Source of the DNA: Billgrantia endophytica
GTDB lineage: Bacteria > Pseudomonadota > Gammaproteobacteria > Pseudomonadales > Halomonadaceae
Length of the DNA stretch: 64,000 nucleotides
Direction of reading: 5' to 3'
Assembly (NCBI RefSeq): GCF_002879615.1
Contig: NZ_PNRF01000028.1
Coordinates: forward strand, 1 to 64,000
Positions 44,857-53,425 of this stretch are shown here, one piece after another; the first letter of the stretch is position 1; every line of letters begins with the position of its first letter. The position numbers and the translations under genes were made by a program. The notes under the pieces are model-generated. The model was not told where the DNA came from and searched no databases. It saw nothing but the letters and a program-made list of their open reading frames with translations.

Positions 44857-46719
44857 ATGTGGTCATCCATTGCGATCAATCGCCCGTTGACCTGGGCCGC
44901 ACTAGTAGCGCTGCCGGCCTGTGTCTGGCTCCCTGATCCGAGTCTGAGGCTGGTGGCGGTATGTATCGTGGCGGGGGGACTGGCGGATGGCTGGCGTCGG
45001 CTGCGTCGTGATCGGCAACATGCCGACCTGATGCAACAGGCCCTGATGCTTTCCGAGGAAGGCGTGCAGATTACCGATGCCGACAACAATATCCTCGCCG
45101 TCAATCCCGCTTTCACCCGCATCACCGGCTTCACCGAAGAGGAAGTGCGAGGCGTCAATGCCGCTAGCCTGATCGCTTCACGTCACGATACAAGTTTCTT
45201 CAAGCGCTTCTGGCAGACCCTGGAAAGCAAGGGGCGGTGGGAAGGCGAGATATGGAGCCGCCGAAAACAGGGTGATGAATATCCCGAATGGCTACGCATC
45301 AAGGCCATTGCCGATCCCCGTGGGCGGATCAGACACTACGTGGGCACCTTCACCGACATTTCCGTGCACAAGGCCCGTGAACAGGACCTGCGGCGTATCG
45401 GCTTCGAGGATCCGCTCACCGGGCTGCCCAACCGTCGTCGTCTGCATGACCTGATGACCTCGCGGTTGCGTCACCTGCGGGCGGGGGAAAGCCTGGACAT
45501 GGCGATCATCGACATCGACGGTTTCAAGTCGGTCAATGACAGCCTCGGTGTCGAGCAGGGTGATCGCTTGCTGGCGCTCTTCGGTCAGCGCCTGGCGCGT
45601 CATGTGGCTGGCGGTGTGGTCGGGCGGCTGGGAGGCGATGAGTTCCTGGTGATTCGCACCACCACCTTCGATGATCACGGCAAGTGGGTAGCCGGCTTGC
45701 GCGATCATCTGGGAGAACCCTTCGATATCGGCAATCGCTCGTTGCGCCTGGGGTTGTCCATCGGCAGCTGCCGGGCTCCGGAAGATGGCAAGGAGTCGGG
45801 CGTGCTGTTCCAGCGCCTGGAGTCGGCTCTCTATTCAGCCAAGCGACATGGCCGCAACGTCAGCCAGCGATTCCGCCCTGCCCTCGATGTCCAGGACAGC
45901 CCGCACATGGCGCTCGTCTACAGCCTGCGCGATGCTCTGGCCAACGGAGGGCAACTGGAGCTTCACTACCAGACACAGCATCGCTCCCGGGATGGTGTTG
46001 TCGTTGGCATGGAGGCGCTGCTGCGCTGGCGCTCCCCGGAACACGGCATCATCTCGCCGGGGGACTTCATTCCCTTGGCGGAACGGCACGGACTGATGGG
46101 CACGCTAGGCAACTGGGTCATTGACGAAGCCTTGGCTCAGATGGCGCGCTGGCGAGAAATGGGCATGCCGCGACTGCCGGTATGGATCAATGTCTCGGCT
46201 ATCCAGATGTTTCAGGGCGAGCTGGAGTCGGCGCTGTCGTCCGGCCTGGCTCGACATGGTATTCACGCCTCGCAGCTTGGTCTCGAGCTGACGGAATCGG
46301 TTCTGCTGGACGAACGTGCCGGGGATATCGTACCCCGCCTCGAGGCCCTTCGGTCTCAAGGCCATCGCATCGCGATCGACGACTTCGGTACGGGATATTC
46401 GTCGATGAGCTATCTCAAGCGGTTGCCACTGGACAAGATCAAGCTGGACCGTGTCTTTATCCGCTCGTTGCCGGATGACCCCGCCGATGCCGCCATCGTC
46501 AGTGCCGTGTTGGCCATGGCCCGAGGCCTGGGCCTCGATGTGGTTGCCGAAGGCGTGGAAACCCGGGAGCAACTCGACTTCCTGCGCAATGCGGGCTGTA
46601 CGTTGGTTCAGGGTTTCCTGTTCGCCCGTCCCATACCGGCCCAGGCCCTTGAAATCCAGTGGCGAGGCGGGTCGGCCCTGCCGGCTGCCGCCATGCTGGA
46701 CTCCAAGCCAGTCACCTGA
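44857..46719 (+). CDS. PAS-GGDEF-EAL signalling protein
   Basis: Inner-membrane c-di-GMP enzyme. With ATG 44857 the protein has 620 aa. Two hydrophobic segments (about 9-26 and 29-44) come first, then a PAS domain (about 60-175, with [21 protein letters not shown]), a GGDEF domain and an EAL domain. [17 protein letters not shown] and the active-site GGDEF (about 259-263) are intact. No RxxD inhibitory site lies 5 residues before GGDEF. The EAL half keeps EALLRW, the ELTES glutamate, [10 protein letters not shown], the DKIKLD lysine and AEGVE, so it should be a working phosphodiesterase. Upstream in-frame starts at 44779 (GTG) and 44791 (ATG) are possible. It is divergent from fabA, and its end overlaps the merR-type gene by 8 nt. 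Confidence 0.88.
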   Translation: MWSSIAINRPLTWAALVALPACVWLPDPSLRLVAVCIVAGGLADGWRRLRRDRQHADLMQQALMLSEEGVQITDADNNILAVNPAFTRITGFTEEEVRGVNAASLIASRHDTSFFKRFWQTLESKGRWEGEIWSRRKQGDEYPEWLRIKAIADPRGRIRHYVGTFTDISVHKAREQDLRRIGFEDPLTGLPNRRRLHDLMTSRLRHLRAGESLDMAIIDIDGFKSVNDSLGVEQGDRLLALFGQRLARHVAGGVVGRLGGDEFLVIRTTTFDDHGKWVAGLRDHLGEPFDIGNRSLRLGLSIGSCRAPEDGKESGVLFQRLESALYSAKRHGRNVSQRFRPALDVQDSPHMALVYSLRDALANGGQLELHYQTQHRSRDGVVVGMEALLRWRSPEHGIISPGDFIPLAERHGLMGTLGNWVIDEALAQMARWREMGMPRLPVWINVSAIQMFQGELESALSSGLARHGIHASQLGLELTESVLLDERAGDIVPRLEALRSQGHRIAIDDFGTGYSSMSYLKRLPLDKIKLDRVFIRSLPDDPADAAIVSAVLAMARGLGLDVVAEGVETREQLDFLRNAGCTLVQGFLFARPIPAQALEIQWRGGSALPAAAMLDSKPVT

Positions 46720-47620
46720 GCAGAGGCTGAAGGCGTGCCAGCGCCAGGGGAAGGTCGTCGCCCAGCAACGCGACGTCACTGTCCCTCAGATCGGACTCGC
46801 GAATGCGGGCCATCGGTCCGCATAGCCCCAGTGGTACGTCGAGCTGCTCTGCCAGACGAGGCAGCAGGCGGCGAACGAGATCGGCACGCTCGGCGCGTCC
46901 ACTGACCAGCAGCAGGGCCGCCGCCCCGAAGCGCTCCACCGCCAGTGGCAATTCGCCGAAGGGCAGGGGGGTATCGAGCAACCGGACACGATAGCCGGCC
47001 TGGCTGCTGGCCAAGGCCGCCAGCAATAGCCACAGTGGGCCAGGATCGTCAGGCAGCGGGTTCAGCAGGATCACGGGGCCGTTCGCGGCCTGGTTGGCAT
47101 GGTACAGGCGCGTGCCGATACGGGTGCGCAGGAAGGATTCCAGTACGCGGCGCTGCAGCAGGGCACCGAGCTGATCGCCCCAGGCTTCCTCGAGTTCATG
47201 AATAACCGGCTGCCAGAGCTCGGTCAAGCAGGTGGTGACGGGGTAGAGCGCCAGGCTCTGATTGAACAGGCTCTCCAGCTGCGCCGTGTCCAGGGCTTCA
47301 ACGGCGGTGATCAGCCGTCGCCTCTGGCTGGGCCAGTCGCCGGCGGCGGGTTCGGGTGTTGCTGCCGTCTCGGGCTGATCGAGCAGTTCCTTGACCTGGC
47401 TGACCGGCACGCCACGACTGAGCCACTGCAGGATGCGCTCGACCCGATCGATGTCCTCGCGGGCATAGAGGCGGTGCCCCTTGGGGGTGCGCTGAGGGCA
47501 GATCAGCCCGTAGCGACGCTCCCAGGCACGCAGGGTGACCGAGTTGACACCGGTGATGCGTGACACCTCGCGAATGGGATAGAGCGGTGTGTCAGCCGGA
47601 TGGGTCGCCTTGTCGGTCAT
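46712..47620 (-). CDS. MerR-family regulator, LitR/CarH-like without cobalamin site
   Basis: 302-aa regulator. The N-terminal MerR winged helix (about 14-82) reads [20 protein letters not shown], then [19 protein letters not shown]. The C-terminal part (about 105-302) has the layout of the B12-binding light-sensing domains of CarH/LitR: a helical bundle then a Rossmann-like domain. The bundle tryptophan is kept (W147), but the Glu-His nine residues later is Arg-Arg. The DxHxxG histidine region reads [12 protein letters not shown] with no histidine. It should therefore not bind adenosylcobalamin in the normal way, like class II LitR proteins of Pseudomonas. The ATG 47620 is preferred over a TTG 84 bp upstream. 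The TGTACA palindrome 88-111 bp upstream suggests autoregulation. Targets are unknown. Confidence 0.8.
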   Translation of the reverse strand: MTDKATHPADTPLYPIREVSRITGVNSVTLRAWERRYGLICPQRTPKGHRLYAREDIDRVERILQWLSRGVPVSQVKELLDQPETAATPEPAAGDWPSQRRRLITAVEALDTAQLESLFNQSLALYPVTTCLTELWQPVIHELEEAWGDQLGALLQRRVLESFLRTRIGTRLYHANQAANGPVILLNPLPDDPGPLWLLLAALASSQAGYRVRLLDTPLPFGELPLAVERFGAAALLLVSGRAERADLVRRLLPRLAEQLDVPLGLCGPMARIRESDLRDSDVALLGDDLPLALARLQPLLR

Positions 47621-47707
47621 GCTCGCGTTTGCCTCTTGCTGTGGTCGTGCCGTTCCGGGCCCCCGAGAGCGGCATATCGGCGCGAAATGTCCATGGATGA
47701 ACAATAT

Positions 47708-47731
47708 TGTACATCAAGCGAGCGATGTACA
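47708..47731. promoter_or_regulatory. TGTACA-N12-TGTACA palindrome, putative operator of the MerR/LitR-like gene
   Basis: TGTACA at 47708-47713 and 47726-47731, separated by 12 bp; one further base on each side extends the symmetry (T before, A after). From memory, class II LitR of Pseudomonas putida binds T(G/A)TACA-N12-TGTA(C/T)A, which this matches exactly. It lies between cbiX and the regulator gene on their shared strand and probably overlaps the regulator's promoter. Confidence 0.7.
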
Positions 47732-47741
47732 ACCGTAGGCA

Positions 47742-48128
47742 TCATCGTCGGGCTTTCGACGTCTCGCCGGCCTGTTCGGCAATCACTGCCGCCAAGGCTT
47801 CGACGAAGGCGGGATGTTCGCCCACGGGGGGCAGCAGCGTCAGGGCAATGCCGGAATGTGTCGCTTTGAGTGTCTCTACCTGGCTGGGTACGTCCTTGCG
47901 CAGATGCCGCCCGGCAGCGAAGAATAACGGCAGGATCTCGGCACGCTCGATTCCCTCTGCGGCCAGCTCGGCGACGGTGCTTTCCAGTGATGGTTCGCTC
48001 AGTTCCATGTAGGCCAGCCTCAGGGAGGTTTGCATGCGGTTGGCCAACGCTCCATGAAGCCGTTCGAAGGGGGCTCGCCACTCGGCATCGCTTGAACCGT
48101 GGGCGAGCAGGATCAGGCTATAGGTCAT
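47742..48128 (-). CDS. Small CbiX/SirB-type sirohydrochlorin chelatase
   Basis: 128-aa protein of the short CbiX class that inserts Co2+ (or Fe2+/Ni2+) into sirohydrochlorin as a homodimer. It starts MTYSLILLAHGSSDAEWRAPFERL. His10 in AHGS is the first metal-binding histidine, and His75 in FFAAGRHLRKD is the second. There is no second half (long CbiX) and no His-rich tail. Good SD (CAGGAG, spacing about 7). It lies just upstream of the regulator gene on the same strand and is divergent from the TIGR01777-type SDR. No other cobalamin or siroheme gene is in the window, so metal and pathway stay open. Confidence 0.82.
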   Translation of the reverse strand: MTYSLILLAHGSSDAEWRAPFERLHGALANRMQTSLRLAYMELSEPSLESTVAELAAEGIERAEILPLFFAAGRHLRKDVPSQVETLKATHSGIALTLLPPVGEHPAFVEALAAVIAEQAGETSKARR

Positions 48129-48254
48129 GGTGTTCTCCTGAACGACGGTGGGACGCGGGTCGGCCCAGCGCCGATGATGGCGGTGGAAGGACGGGCCGGC
48201 TGTGGCATGGACGCCTCGCGCAGTGAAGCGACTTTTCCGCTAGACTAGCAGAAG

Positions 48255-48271
48255 TGTACAACGGTTGTATA
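48255..48271. promoter_or_regulatory. TGTACA-N5-TGTATA element between cbiX and the SDR gene
   Basis: TGTACA (48255-48260) and TGTATA (48266-48271) separated by 5 bp, with an inner 13-bp palindrome TACAAC-G-GTTGTA. It shares half-sites with the palindrome at 47708-47731 but has a shorter spacing. Its place in the divergent gap suggests control of one or both genes. This is inference. Confidence 0.5.
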
Positions 48272-48312
48272 ACAACCTGCCGTAACCGGGGATCCTCGTG
48301 AGGAGGTCACAA

Positions 48313-49224
48313 ATGCGCGTGCTGATTACAGGCGGTAGCGGTTTCGTGGGACAGCGACTCTGCCTGCGGCTCAAGGAAGCAGGCCACCGGCTGCAGGTGG
48401 TCTCCCGGGACCCGGAAGCCGCAAGGGGGCAACTGCCCGCCGGTGCCGACCTTCGGCGTTCCGTCCTGGATTTCGTGGATTCTCCGCCGGAAGCCATCGT
48501 CAACCTGGCCGGAGAGCCGATCGCCGCCCGCCGCTGGAGCGATGAACAGAAGAAGCGCCTGATCGATTCACGGGTCAACATCACCCGCGACCTGGTCATC
48601 CTCTGCGAGCAGCTGAAGCAGTCGGGCGGCCAGGCACCGCGAGTGATGATTTCGGGTTCGGCCATGGGTTACTACGGTGATCAGGGGGAGAAGGAGGTCA
48701 CCGAGGAGACACCTCCCCATGATGAGTTCGCTCATCGACTCTGCAAGCGCTGGGAGGATACCGCCAGGGAAGCGGCCGATTTCGGCACCCGAGTCGTGCT
48801 GCTGCGAACCGGCCTGGTGCTGGACACCGGCGGCGGCAGTCTCGCGAAGATGCTTCCGCCCTTCAAGCTGGGACTGGGCGGCCGTTTCGGCGATGGCAGG
48901 CAGTTCATGCCCTGGATCCATCGGGAGGACCTGGTACGCAGCATTCTCTTCCTGCTGGAGCATGACGAACTGGAGGGACCCATCAACGGCAGTGCGCCGA
49001 ATCCGGTCACCAATGCCGAGTTCACCCGCGTGCTGGCCACACAGCTCAAGCGCCCGGCCGCCATTCCGGTGCCGGCCATTGCCCTGGAGACCGCCTTCGG
49101 CGAAATGGCGCGGCTGCTGCTCACCGGCGCGGACATGCGCCCCCGGCGACTGCTCGATGCCGGGTTCGAGTTTCGTTTCCCGACCCTGGAACAGGCCCTG
49201 GCGGATATCCTGGGCAGGCGGTAG
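48313..49224 (+). CDS. TIGR01777/YfcH-type epimerase-like SDR protein
   Basis: 303-aa NAD(P)-binding protein of the SulA/YfcH family, with no firmly known reaction. It starts MRVLITGGSGFVGQRLCLRL, an intact GGSGFVG dinucleotide loop (7-13). The middle has NLAGEPIAARRWSDEQKKRL and SGSAMGYYGDQG, both family marks. The C-terminal DUF1731-like part contains ADMRPRRLLDAGFEFRFPTLEQAL, typical of the family. ATG 48313 has the strong SD GAGGAGG; an in-frame start five codons earlier is unlikely. In many gammaproteobacteria this gene sits with photolyase and MerR/LitR genes. It is convergent with rapA; the 167 bp between them show no clear terminator. Confidence 0.88.
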   Translation: MRVLITGGSGFVGQRLCLRLKEAGHRLQVVSRDPEAARGQLPAGADLRRSVLDFVDSPPEAIVNLAGEPIAARRWSDEQKKRLIDSRVNITRDLVILCEQLKQSGGQAPRVMISGSAMGYYGDQGEKEVTEETPPHDEFAHRLCKRWEDTAREAADFGTRVVLLRTGLVLDTGGGSLAKMLPPFKLGLGGRFGDGRQFMPWIHREDLVRSILFLLEHDELEGPINGSAPNPVTNAEFTRVLATQLKRPAAIPVPAIALETAFGEMARLLLTGADMRPRRLLDAGFEFRFPTLEQALADILGRR

Positions 49225-49391
49225 CGGTAGTCGAGCGAATCCGCCATGGCCTTGGGCCCGTTCGAGAGGTGCCGTCGGCGCGACGCAGGGCCAGTCGGGC
49301 CGGATGTTTCGTCAGGCACATGAGAGTGGCATAGAGGCAAGAAACCGTTGTCGGTCTGCCGGCCCCCATGACATCGGCAGTGCACAAGCTG

Positions 49392-52349
49392 TCAGCGGCT
49401 GTCCTGGTCCACCGTGACGATCACCCGCACCGCATCCAGCCGGAGTCGGGTGCCGTCGATGGCCTCGTCCAGTTCGCGGCGTTCACGACGCATGGCGTCG
49501 AGTTCCTCCTCGCGTACCGCGGGGTTGAGCCGTGCCAGTGCCTCCAGACGGGCAAGCTCGGTGTCGAGTTCGCTGCGCATGCGGACCTGGGCGTCCTCGA
49601 CGATGCTTGGCAGTTCCCGCTCGGCTTCCACTTCGCCTTGCGAGAGCAGCCCCCGCAACTGGTCGTGGCGGCTGCGAATCACATCCCGTGCCATCGCCTT
49701 CTTCACCTTCTGCAGGTTCTTGGACAATCCAGTGAAGGAGACCTTGTCCGTGAGCACGGCACCGGACTCGTCGAGCAGCACGCGTACCGCGGTGGGTGGC
49801 AGGAACCGATTGACGTGCAGCCGCTTCGGTGCCGGGCAGTGGGTGCGGAACACCAGTTCGGCCATCAACCGCCCGGCGGGAATCGCCGGGTGCTTGAGCA
49901 GCGCCAGGGCGGTGTTGCCCATGTTGCCGTCGAGTATGCGACCCATCATTTCCCGTAGCAGCGGGTGCTCCCAGGAGAGCCGCTGCACGTCGTCCCGGGC
50001 CAGGGCGCGTGCCCGCGACAGAGTGGCGGTAAACCCTTCCTCGCCCTTCACCAGGCCTGGCAGCCCATCGAGCATATGCTGGCCAGGCAGCAGGTACAGC
50101 AGGCCACCGCCAAGCTCCTGGCTATCCACGCCGAAGATGTCCAGCGCCTGATCCAGGTAGCGGGGCAATGCCTTGTCCTCGTCCAGTTCGAGGATGGCCC
50201 CGGCCACCGCCTCGGCCCTTGCCGGCCGGCAGGCGTTGAGTTCAAGCAGCCGGTTGCGGCCGGCATCGCGCTCGGTCAGGCGGCTCTCGAACAGGGTCCG
50301 GGTCTCGGTGATGACCTCTTCCAGGCTCTCGTCGTCCAGCAGGGCTTCGGTCATGGCGTCGCCGAACGCATCGAACAGTTCATTGCCCACGCCGTGGGGC
50401 GCCAGGAAGGCGTCCATGCCGTCCCGATACCAGCGCAGCAGTCGCTCGCCGGGGCTGGCTTCGAAGAGGGGGACATGAATCTCGATGGCGTGGCGTTGGC
50501 CGATACGGTCCAGGCGGCCAATACGCTGCTCCAGCTGGTCGGGGTGCTGGGGCAGGTCGAACATCACCAGGTGACGGCAGAACTGGAAGTTGCGGCCTTC
50601 GGAGCCGATTTCGGAGCAGACCAGCACCTGGCAGCCCTCTTCCTCATCGGCGAAGGCCGCCGCCGCGCGGTCACGCTCCACCAGGCTCAGCCCTTCGTGG
50701 AACACCGGAGCGTGCACGCCACCCAGAACCCGCAGCGCCTCGGCCAGGCCCTGGGCGGTCTCGCGGCCGTGGGCGATCACCAGTACCTTGTCGCCCGCGA
50801 AACCGTGCTCGGCCTCGTCGCTCAGACGCTCCAGCAGCCAGGTCACGCGCGGATCGAATTGCCACCAGGGCTCGGCATTGAGGGGATCCTCGGCCAGGGC
50901 ACGGTACATGGTATCCGGGTAGATGAGGACATCCGGGTGGTCGAGCCCGGTTTCGATCAGCAACTCATCGAGATAGTCCTCGTCGCGCTCCAGCTTGCGC
51001 AGCACGCGGCGATAGGGCGAGGGAAGGGCCAGGTGCGCCAGGTGCAAGTGACGCTCCGGGAAGCCGCCGACATGACGACGGCTGTTGCGAAACATCACCC
51101 GGCCGGTGCCGTGGCGGTCAAGCAGTTGGTCGCGCAGCTGGCGGCGGGCACTGTCCTGCTGTGCCGCGCTGCTTTCGGGATTGGCCAGGGTCGTCAGCAG
51201 TGCGAGGCTGTCGGGCTCCTCGATGATCGCCGCGACGCGTTCGGTGTCGCTGTGGTTGTCTTCACCGCCAGGCAGGCGCTCCAGGGCGTCGATGGCCTGG
51301 GCGACCTCCACGTAGTGCTGCTCCTCTTCGCGGAAGCGCTCGAGGCAGTGGTAGCGATCCGGGTCGAGCAGGCGCAGGCGGGCGAAGTGACTTTCCAGCC
51401 CCATCTGCTCGGGGGTGGCGGTGAGCAGCAGCACGCCGGGCACGGTTGCGGCCAGGCGTTCCACGCAGGCGTAGCCCGGGCCAACGCTATCGGCGCTCCA
51501 GTCCAGGTGGTGGGCCTCGTCGACGATCAGCAGGTCCCAGTCGCAGGCTTCGGCCTGGGCTTGCCGGTGAGGATTGGCGAACAGCCACTCCTGGCTGGCC
51601 AGCACCAACTGGCCCGACTCGAAGGGGTTGGCTTCGGCCTGGGCCAGGCTCTGCTGTTCGTCGAGCAGGGTCACGTCCAGCGCAAAGCGGCGCAGCAGCT
51701 CCACCAGCCATTGGTGGGTCAGGCTCGGGGGCACCAGGATCAGCGCCCGCTCGGCACGGCCGGTAAGCAGCAGGCGGTGCAGGATCAGTCCAGCCTCGAT
51801 GGTCTTGCCCAGGCCCACTTCGTCGGCCAGCAGCACTCGGGGCGAATGGCGACGAGCCACTTCGTCGGCGATGTAGAGCTGATGCGGAATCAGGTCGATG
51901 CGTGGCCCGGACAGGCCCAGTGCCGGGTTCTGCTCGATCCGGTGGTGGTGGTGCAAGGTGCGAAAGCGCAGGTCGAACCAGTCGTTGCGGTCGACCTGCC
52001 CAGTCAGCAGGCGGTCGCGGGCCTGATCGAACTGCATGGTATCGGCCAGTTCGGATTCCCGCAGCTCGCGTAGGTCGCCCTGGGCATCCTCGCCGATATA
52101 GACGATCAATCCATCGACTTCCTTGCTGTCGTCGACCAGCAGTTGCCAGCCTTCGGCGGACTGGATGCGATCGCCGCTGCCGAAGGCCACCCGGGTGAGG
52201 GGTGCCTGGCGACTGCCGTAGGTACGGGTTTCCTGACTGGCGCCAAACAGCACGGTGACGCTGCGCTGATCGCAGCTGAGTATGGTGCCCAGACCCAGTT
52301 CGGCCTCGCCGTCACTGATCCAGCGTTGGCCGGGTGAAAAGTCGCTCAT
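49392..52349 (-). CDS. rapA: RNA polymerase-associated ATPase RapA
   Basis: SNF2-like translocase that binds core RNA polymerase and helps recycle it after termination. The 985-aa protein begins with Tudor-like N-terminal domains (MSDFSPGQRWISDGEAELGLG). Walker A is LLADEVGLGKTIEAG (about 173-187). The DEAH box is IVDEAHHLDW. Helicase-C motifs include GRNFQFCRHLVMFDLP and RIGRLDRIGQ. Length is close to E. coli RapA (968 aa). The gene has its own promoter on the minus strand. The 702-aa opposite-strand frame is a shadow. Confidence 0.96.
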   Translation of the reverse strand: MSDFSPGQRWISDGEAELGLGTILSCDQRSVTVLFGASQETRTYGSRQAPLTRVAFGSGDRIQSAEGWQLLVDDSKEVDGLIVYIGEDAQGDLRELRESELADTMQFDQARDRLLTGQVDRNDWFDLRFRTLHHHHRIEQNPALGLSGPRIDLIPHQLYIADEVARRHSPRVLLADEVGLGKTIEAGLILHRLLLTGRAERALILVPPSLTHQWLVELLRRFALDVTLLDEQQSLAQAEANPFESGQLVLASQEWLFANPHRQAQAEACDWDLLIVDEAHHLDWSADSVGPGYACVERLAATVPGVLLLTATPEQMGLESHFARLRLLDPDRYHCLERFREEEQHYVEVAQAIDALERLPGGEDNHSDTERVAAIIEEPDSLALLTTLANPESSAAQQDSARRQLRDQLLDRHGTGRVMFRNSRRHVGGFPERHLHLAHLALPSPYRRVLRKLERDEDYLDELLIETGLDHPDVLIYPDTMYRALAEDPLNAEPWWQFDPRVTWLLERLSDEAEHGFAGDKVLVIAHGRETAQGLAEALRVLGGVHAPVFHEGLSLVERDRAAAAFADEEEGCQVLVCSEIGSEGRNFQFCRHLVMFDLPQHPDQLEQRIGRLDRIGQRHAIEIHVPLFEASPGERLLRWYRDGMDAFLAPHGVGNELFDAFGDAMTEALLDDESLEEVITETRTLFESRLTERDAGRNRLLELNACRPARAEAVAGAILELDEDKALPRYLDQALDIFGVDSQELGGGLLYLLPGQHMLDGLPGLVKGEEGFTATLSRARALARDDVQRLSWEHPLLREMMGRILDGNMGNTALALLKHPAIPAGRLMAELVFRTHCPAPKRLHVNRFLPPTAVRVLLDESGAVLTDKVSFTGLSKNLQKVKKAMARDVIRSRHDQLRGLLSQGEVEAERELPSIVEDAQVRMRSELDTELARLEALARLNPAVREEELDAMRRERRELDEAIDGTRLRLDAVRVIVTVDQDSR

Positions 52350-52423
52350 GGTGCCTCGAAGGGTGCTGAAAACGGTGCGCTCGCTGCCGGGCGTTCACGC
52401 CTCCGGCAGCAACAGGGCGGGCG

Positions 52424-52452
52424 ATTCTAACGCAAAGCCCGCCGCGGCTTAA
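52424..52452 (-). promoter_or_regulatory. Putative sigma70 promoter of rapA
   Basis: On the minus strand, TTAAGC (52447-52452), a 17-bp spacer and TAGAAT (52424-52429), 75 bp before the ATG. An 8-bp inverted repeat (GCTGCCGG/CCGGCAGC, near 52384-52411) lies in the predicted leader. Confidence 0.55.
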
Positions 52453-52498
52453 GGCTGGTGATGTGCGATGGGAAATGGTAGGGCTGGGCGAGAGCAGG

Positions 52499-53299
52499 CT
52501 AGTGCTTCCGTAGCCAGCCATCGAGCTGGGCGCGGGTCAGTTCACCCACATGGCGTTCCACGGCTCGCCCCTGGGTGTCAAACAGCACCGTGGTGGGAAG
52601 GCCGGGCGATTCCATGGTCTTCATCAGCGCCTGGCTGGGGTCGAGCAGGGGGTAGCGGAACGCCAGCTCCTGTTCATCCAGATAGCGTACCACCTGCAGT
52701 AACTCTTCGCCCTGATTGACCACCACTACCGTCACACCTTCTCGCGTGTCGGCCTCGGCCAGCAGTGGCATCTCGCGCAGGCAGGGTGGGCACCAGGTCG
52801 CCCACAGGTTGACCACGACCCGTTCTCCGCGCAGATCCCGCAGGTCGACCGTCTCGCCTTCGAGATTCTCCAGGGCGATGTCGGGCAGTTCGCGCAGCGG
52901 CATGTCGTTCTCCAGCGGCGCCAGGGTGACCAGCACCAGCCAGAGCGACGAGGCCCCGATCGTCAGCGCCATGGCGCCAATCATGCGAAGGAGGTGGTCG
53001 CGTAGCGCCCAGGCGCTCCAGATCAGCGCGGCCAGCAGCCCCCAGAGGCCATGATAACCCGGCTGCCATAGCTTCAGGATATCCAGTGGCGCGACCATGT
53101 AGGCGTCGAGGTTCATGGCGGCGTGACCCAGCCGGGCTCCGACCAGCCAGGCCAGCATCAGCCCATTGAACCAGCGCGTCCGGGCGCTGGTGGAAAGACC
53201 CAGCAGTAGCCAGGCGGCCAGCAGCAGCAACAGGGCGCAGGCGATGGCATACAGGCGGGGTACGGATATCAGGACGGGGCCCAGGGCAAAGGCATCCAT
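52499..53299 (-). CDS. Membrane-anchored TlpA-type thioredoxin with Lgt-like N-terminal domain
   Basis: 266-aa protein in two parts. The N-terminal half (about 1-128) has roughly four hydrophobic helices. Its sequence resembles part of prolipoprotein diacylglyceryl transferase: GARLG (54-58), NLDAYM (63-68), P71 and WQPGYHG (78-84). The C-terminal half (about 135-266) is a TlpA/ResA thioredoxin domain with WATWCPPC (Cys170, Cys173) and the cis-proline loop GLPTT (Pro235). The thioredoxin part should face the periplasm and reduce or shuffle disulfides. The Lgt-like part is too short to be a full Lgt, so it may serve only as anchor. It is divergent from the small membrane protein and PLD genes. 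Confidence 0.8.
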   Translation of the reverse strand: MDAFALGPVLISVPRLYAIACALLLLLAAWLLLGLSTSARTRWFNGLMLAWLVGARLGHAAMNLDAYMVAPLDILKLWQPGYHGLWGLLAALIWSAWALRDHLLRMIGAMALTIGASSLWLVLVTLAPLENDMPLRELPDIALENLEGETVDLRDLRGERVVVNLWATWCPPCLREMPLLAEADTREGVTVVVVNQGEELLQVVRYLDEQELAFRYPLLDPSQALMKTMESPGLPTTVLFDTQGRAVERHVGELTRAQLDGWLRKH

Positions 53300-53425
53300 T
53301 GGGTAGCTCCGGGAACAGGGTCGGCGTCAGCGCCAGGACCGGGTAGAATCACACACTTACCGAGATCACAGTTTCAGGCAAAGCCTACTGTGCGAGGACA
53401 GGACTGTCACCTGGCGGGAGCCCCC

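Noticed and set aside
48218..48246. TAGACT at 48241-48246 as a -10 for the SDR gene
   Set aside because: No acceptable -35 at 16-19 bp; the real promoter probably involves the TGTACA/TGTATA element but could not be fixed.
49965..52073. 702-aa plus-strand frame opposite rapA
   Set aside because: Shadow of rapA, which has all SNF2 motifs on the minus strand.
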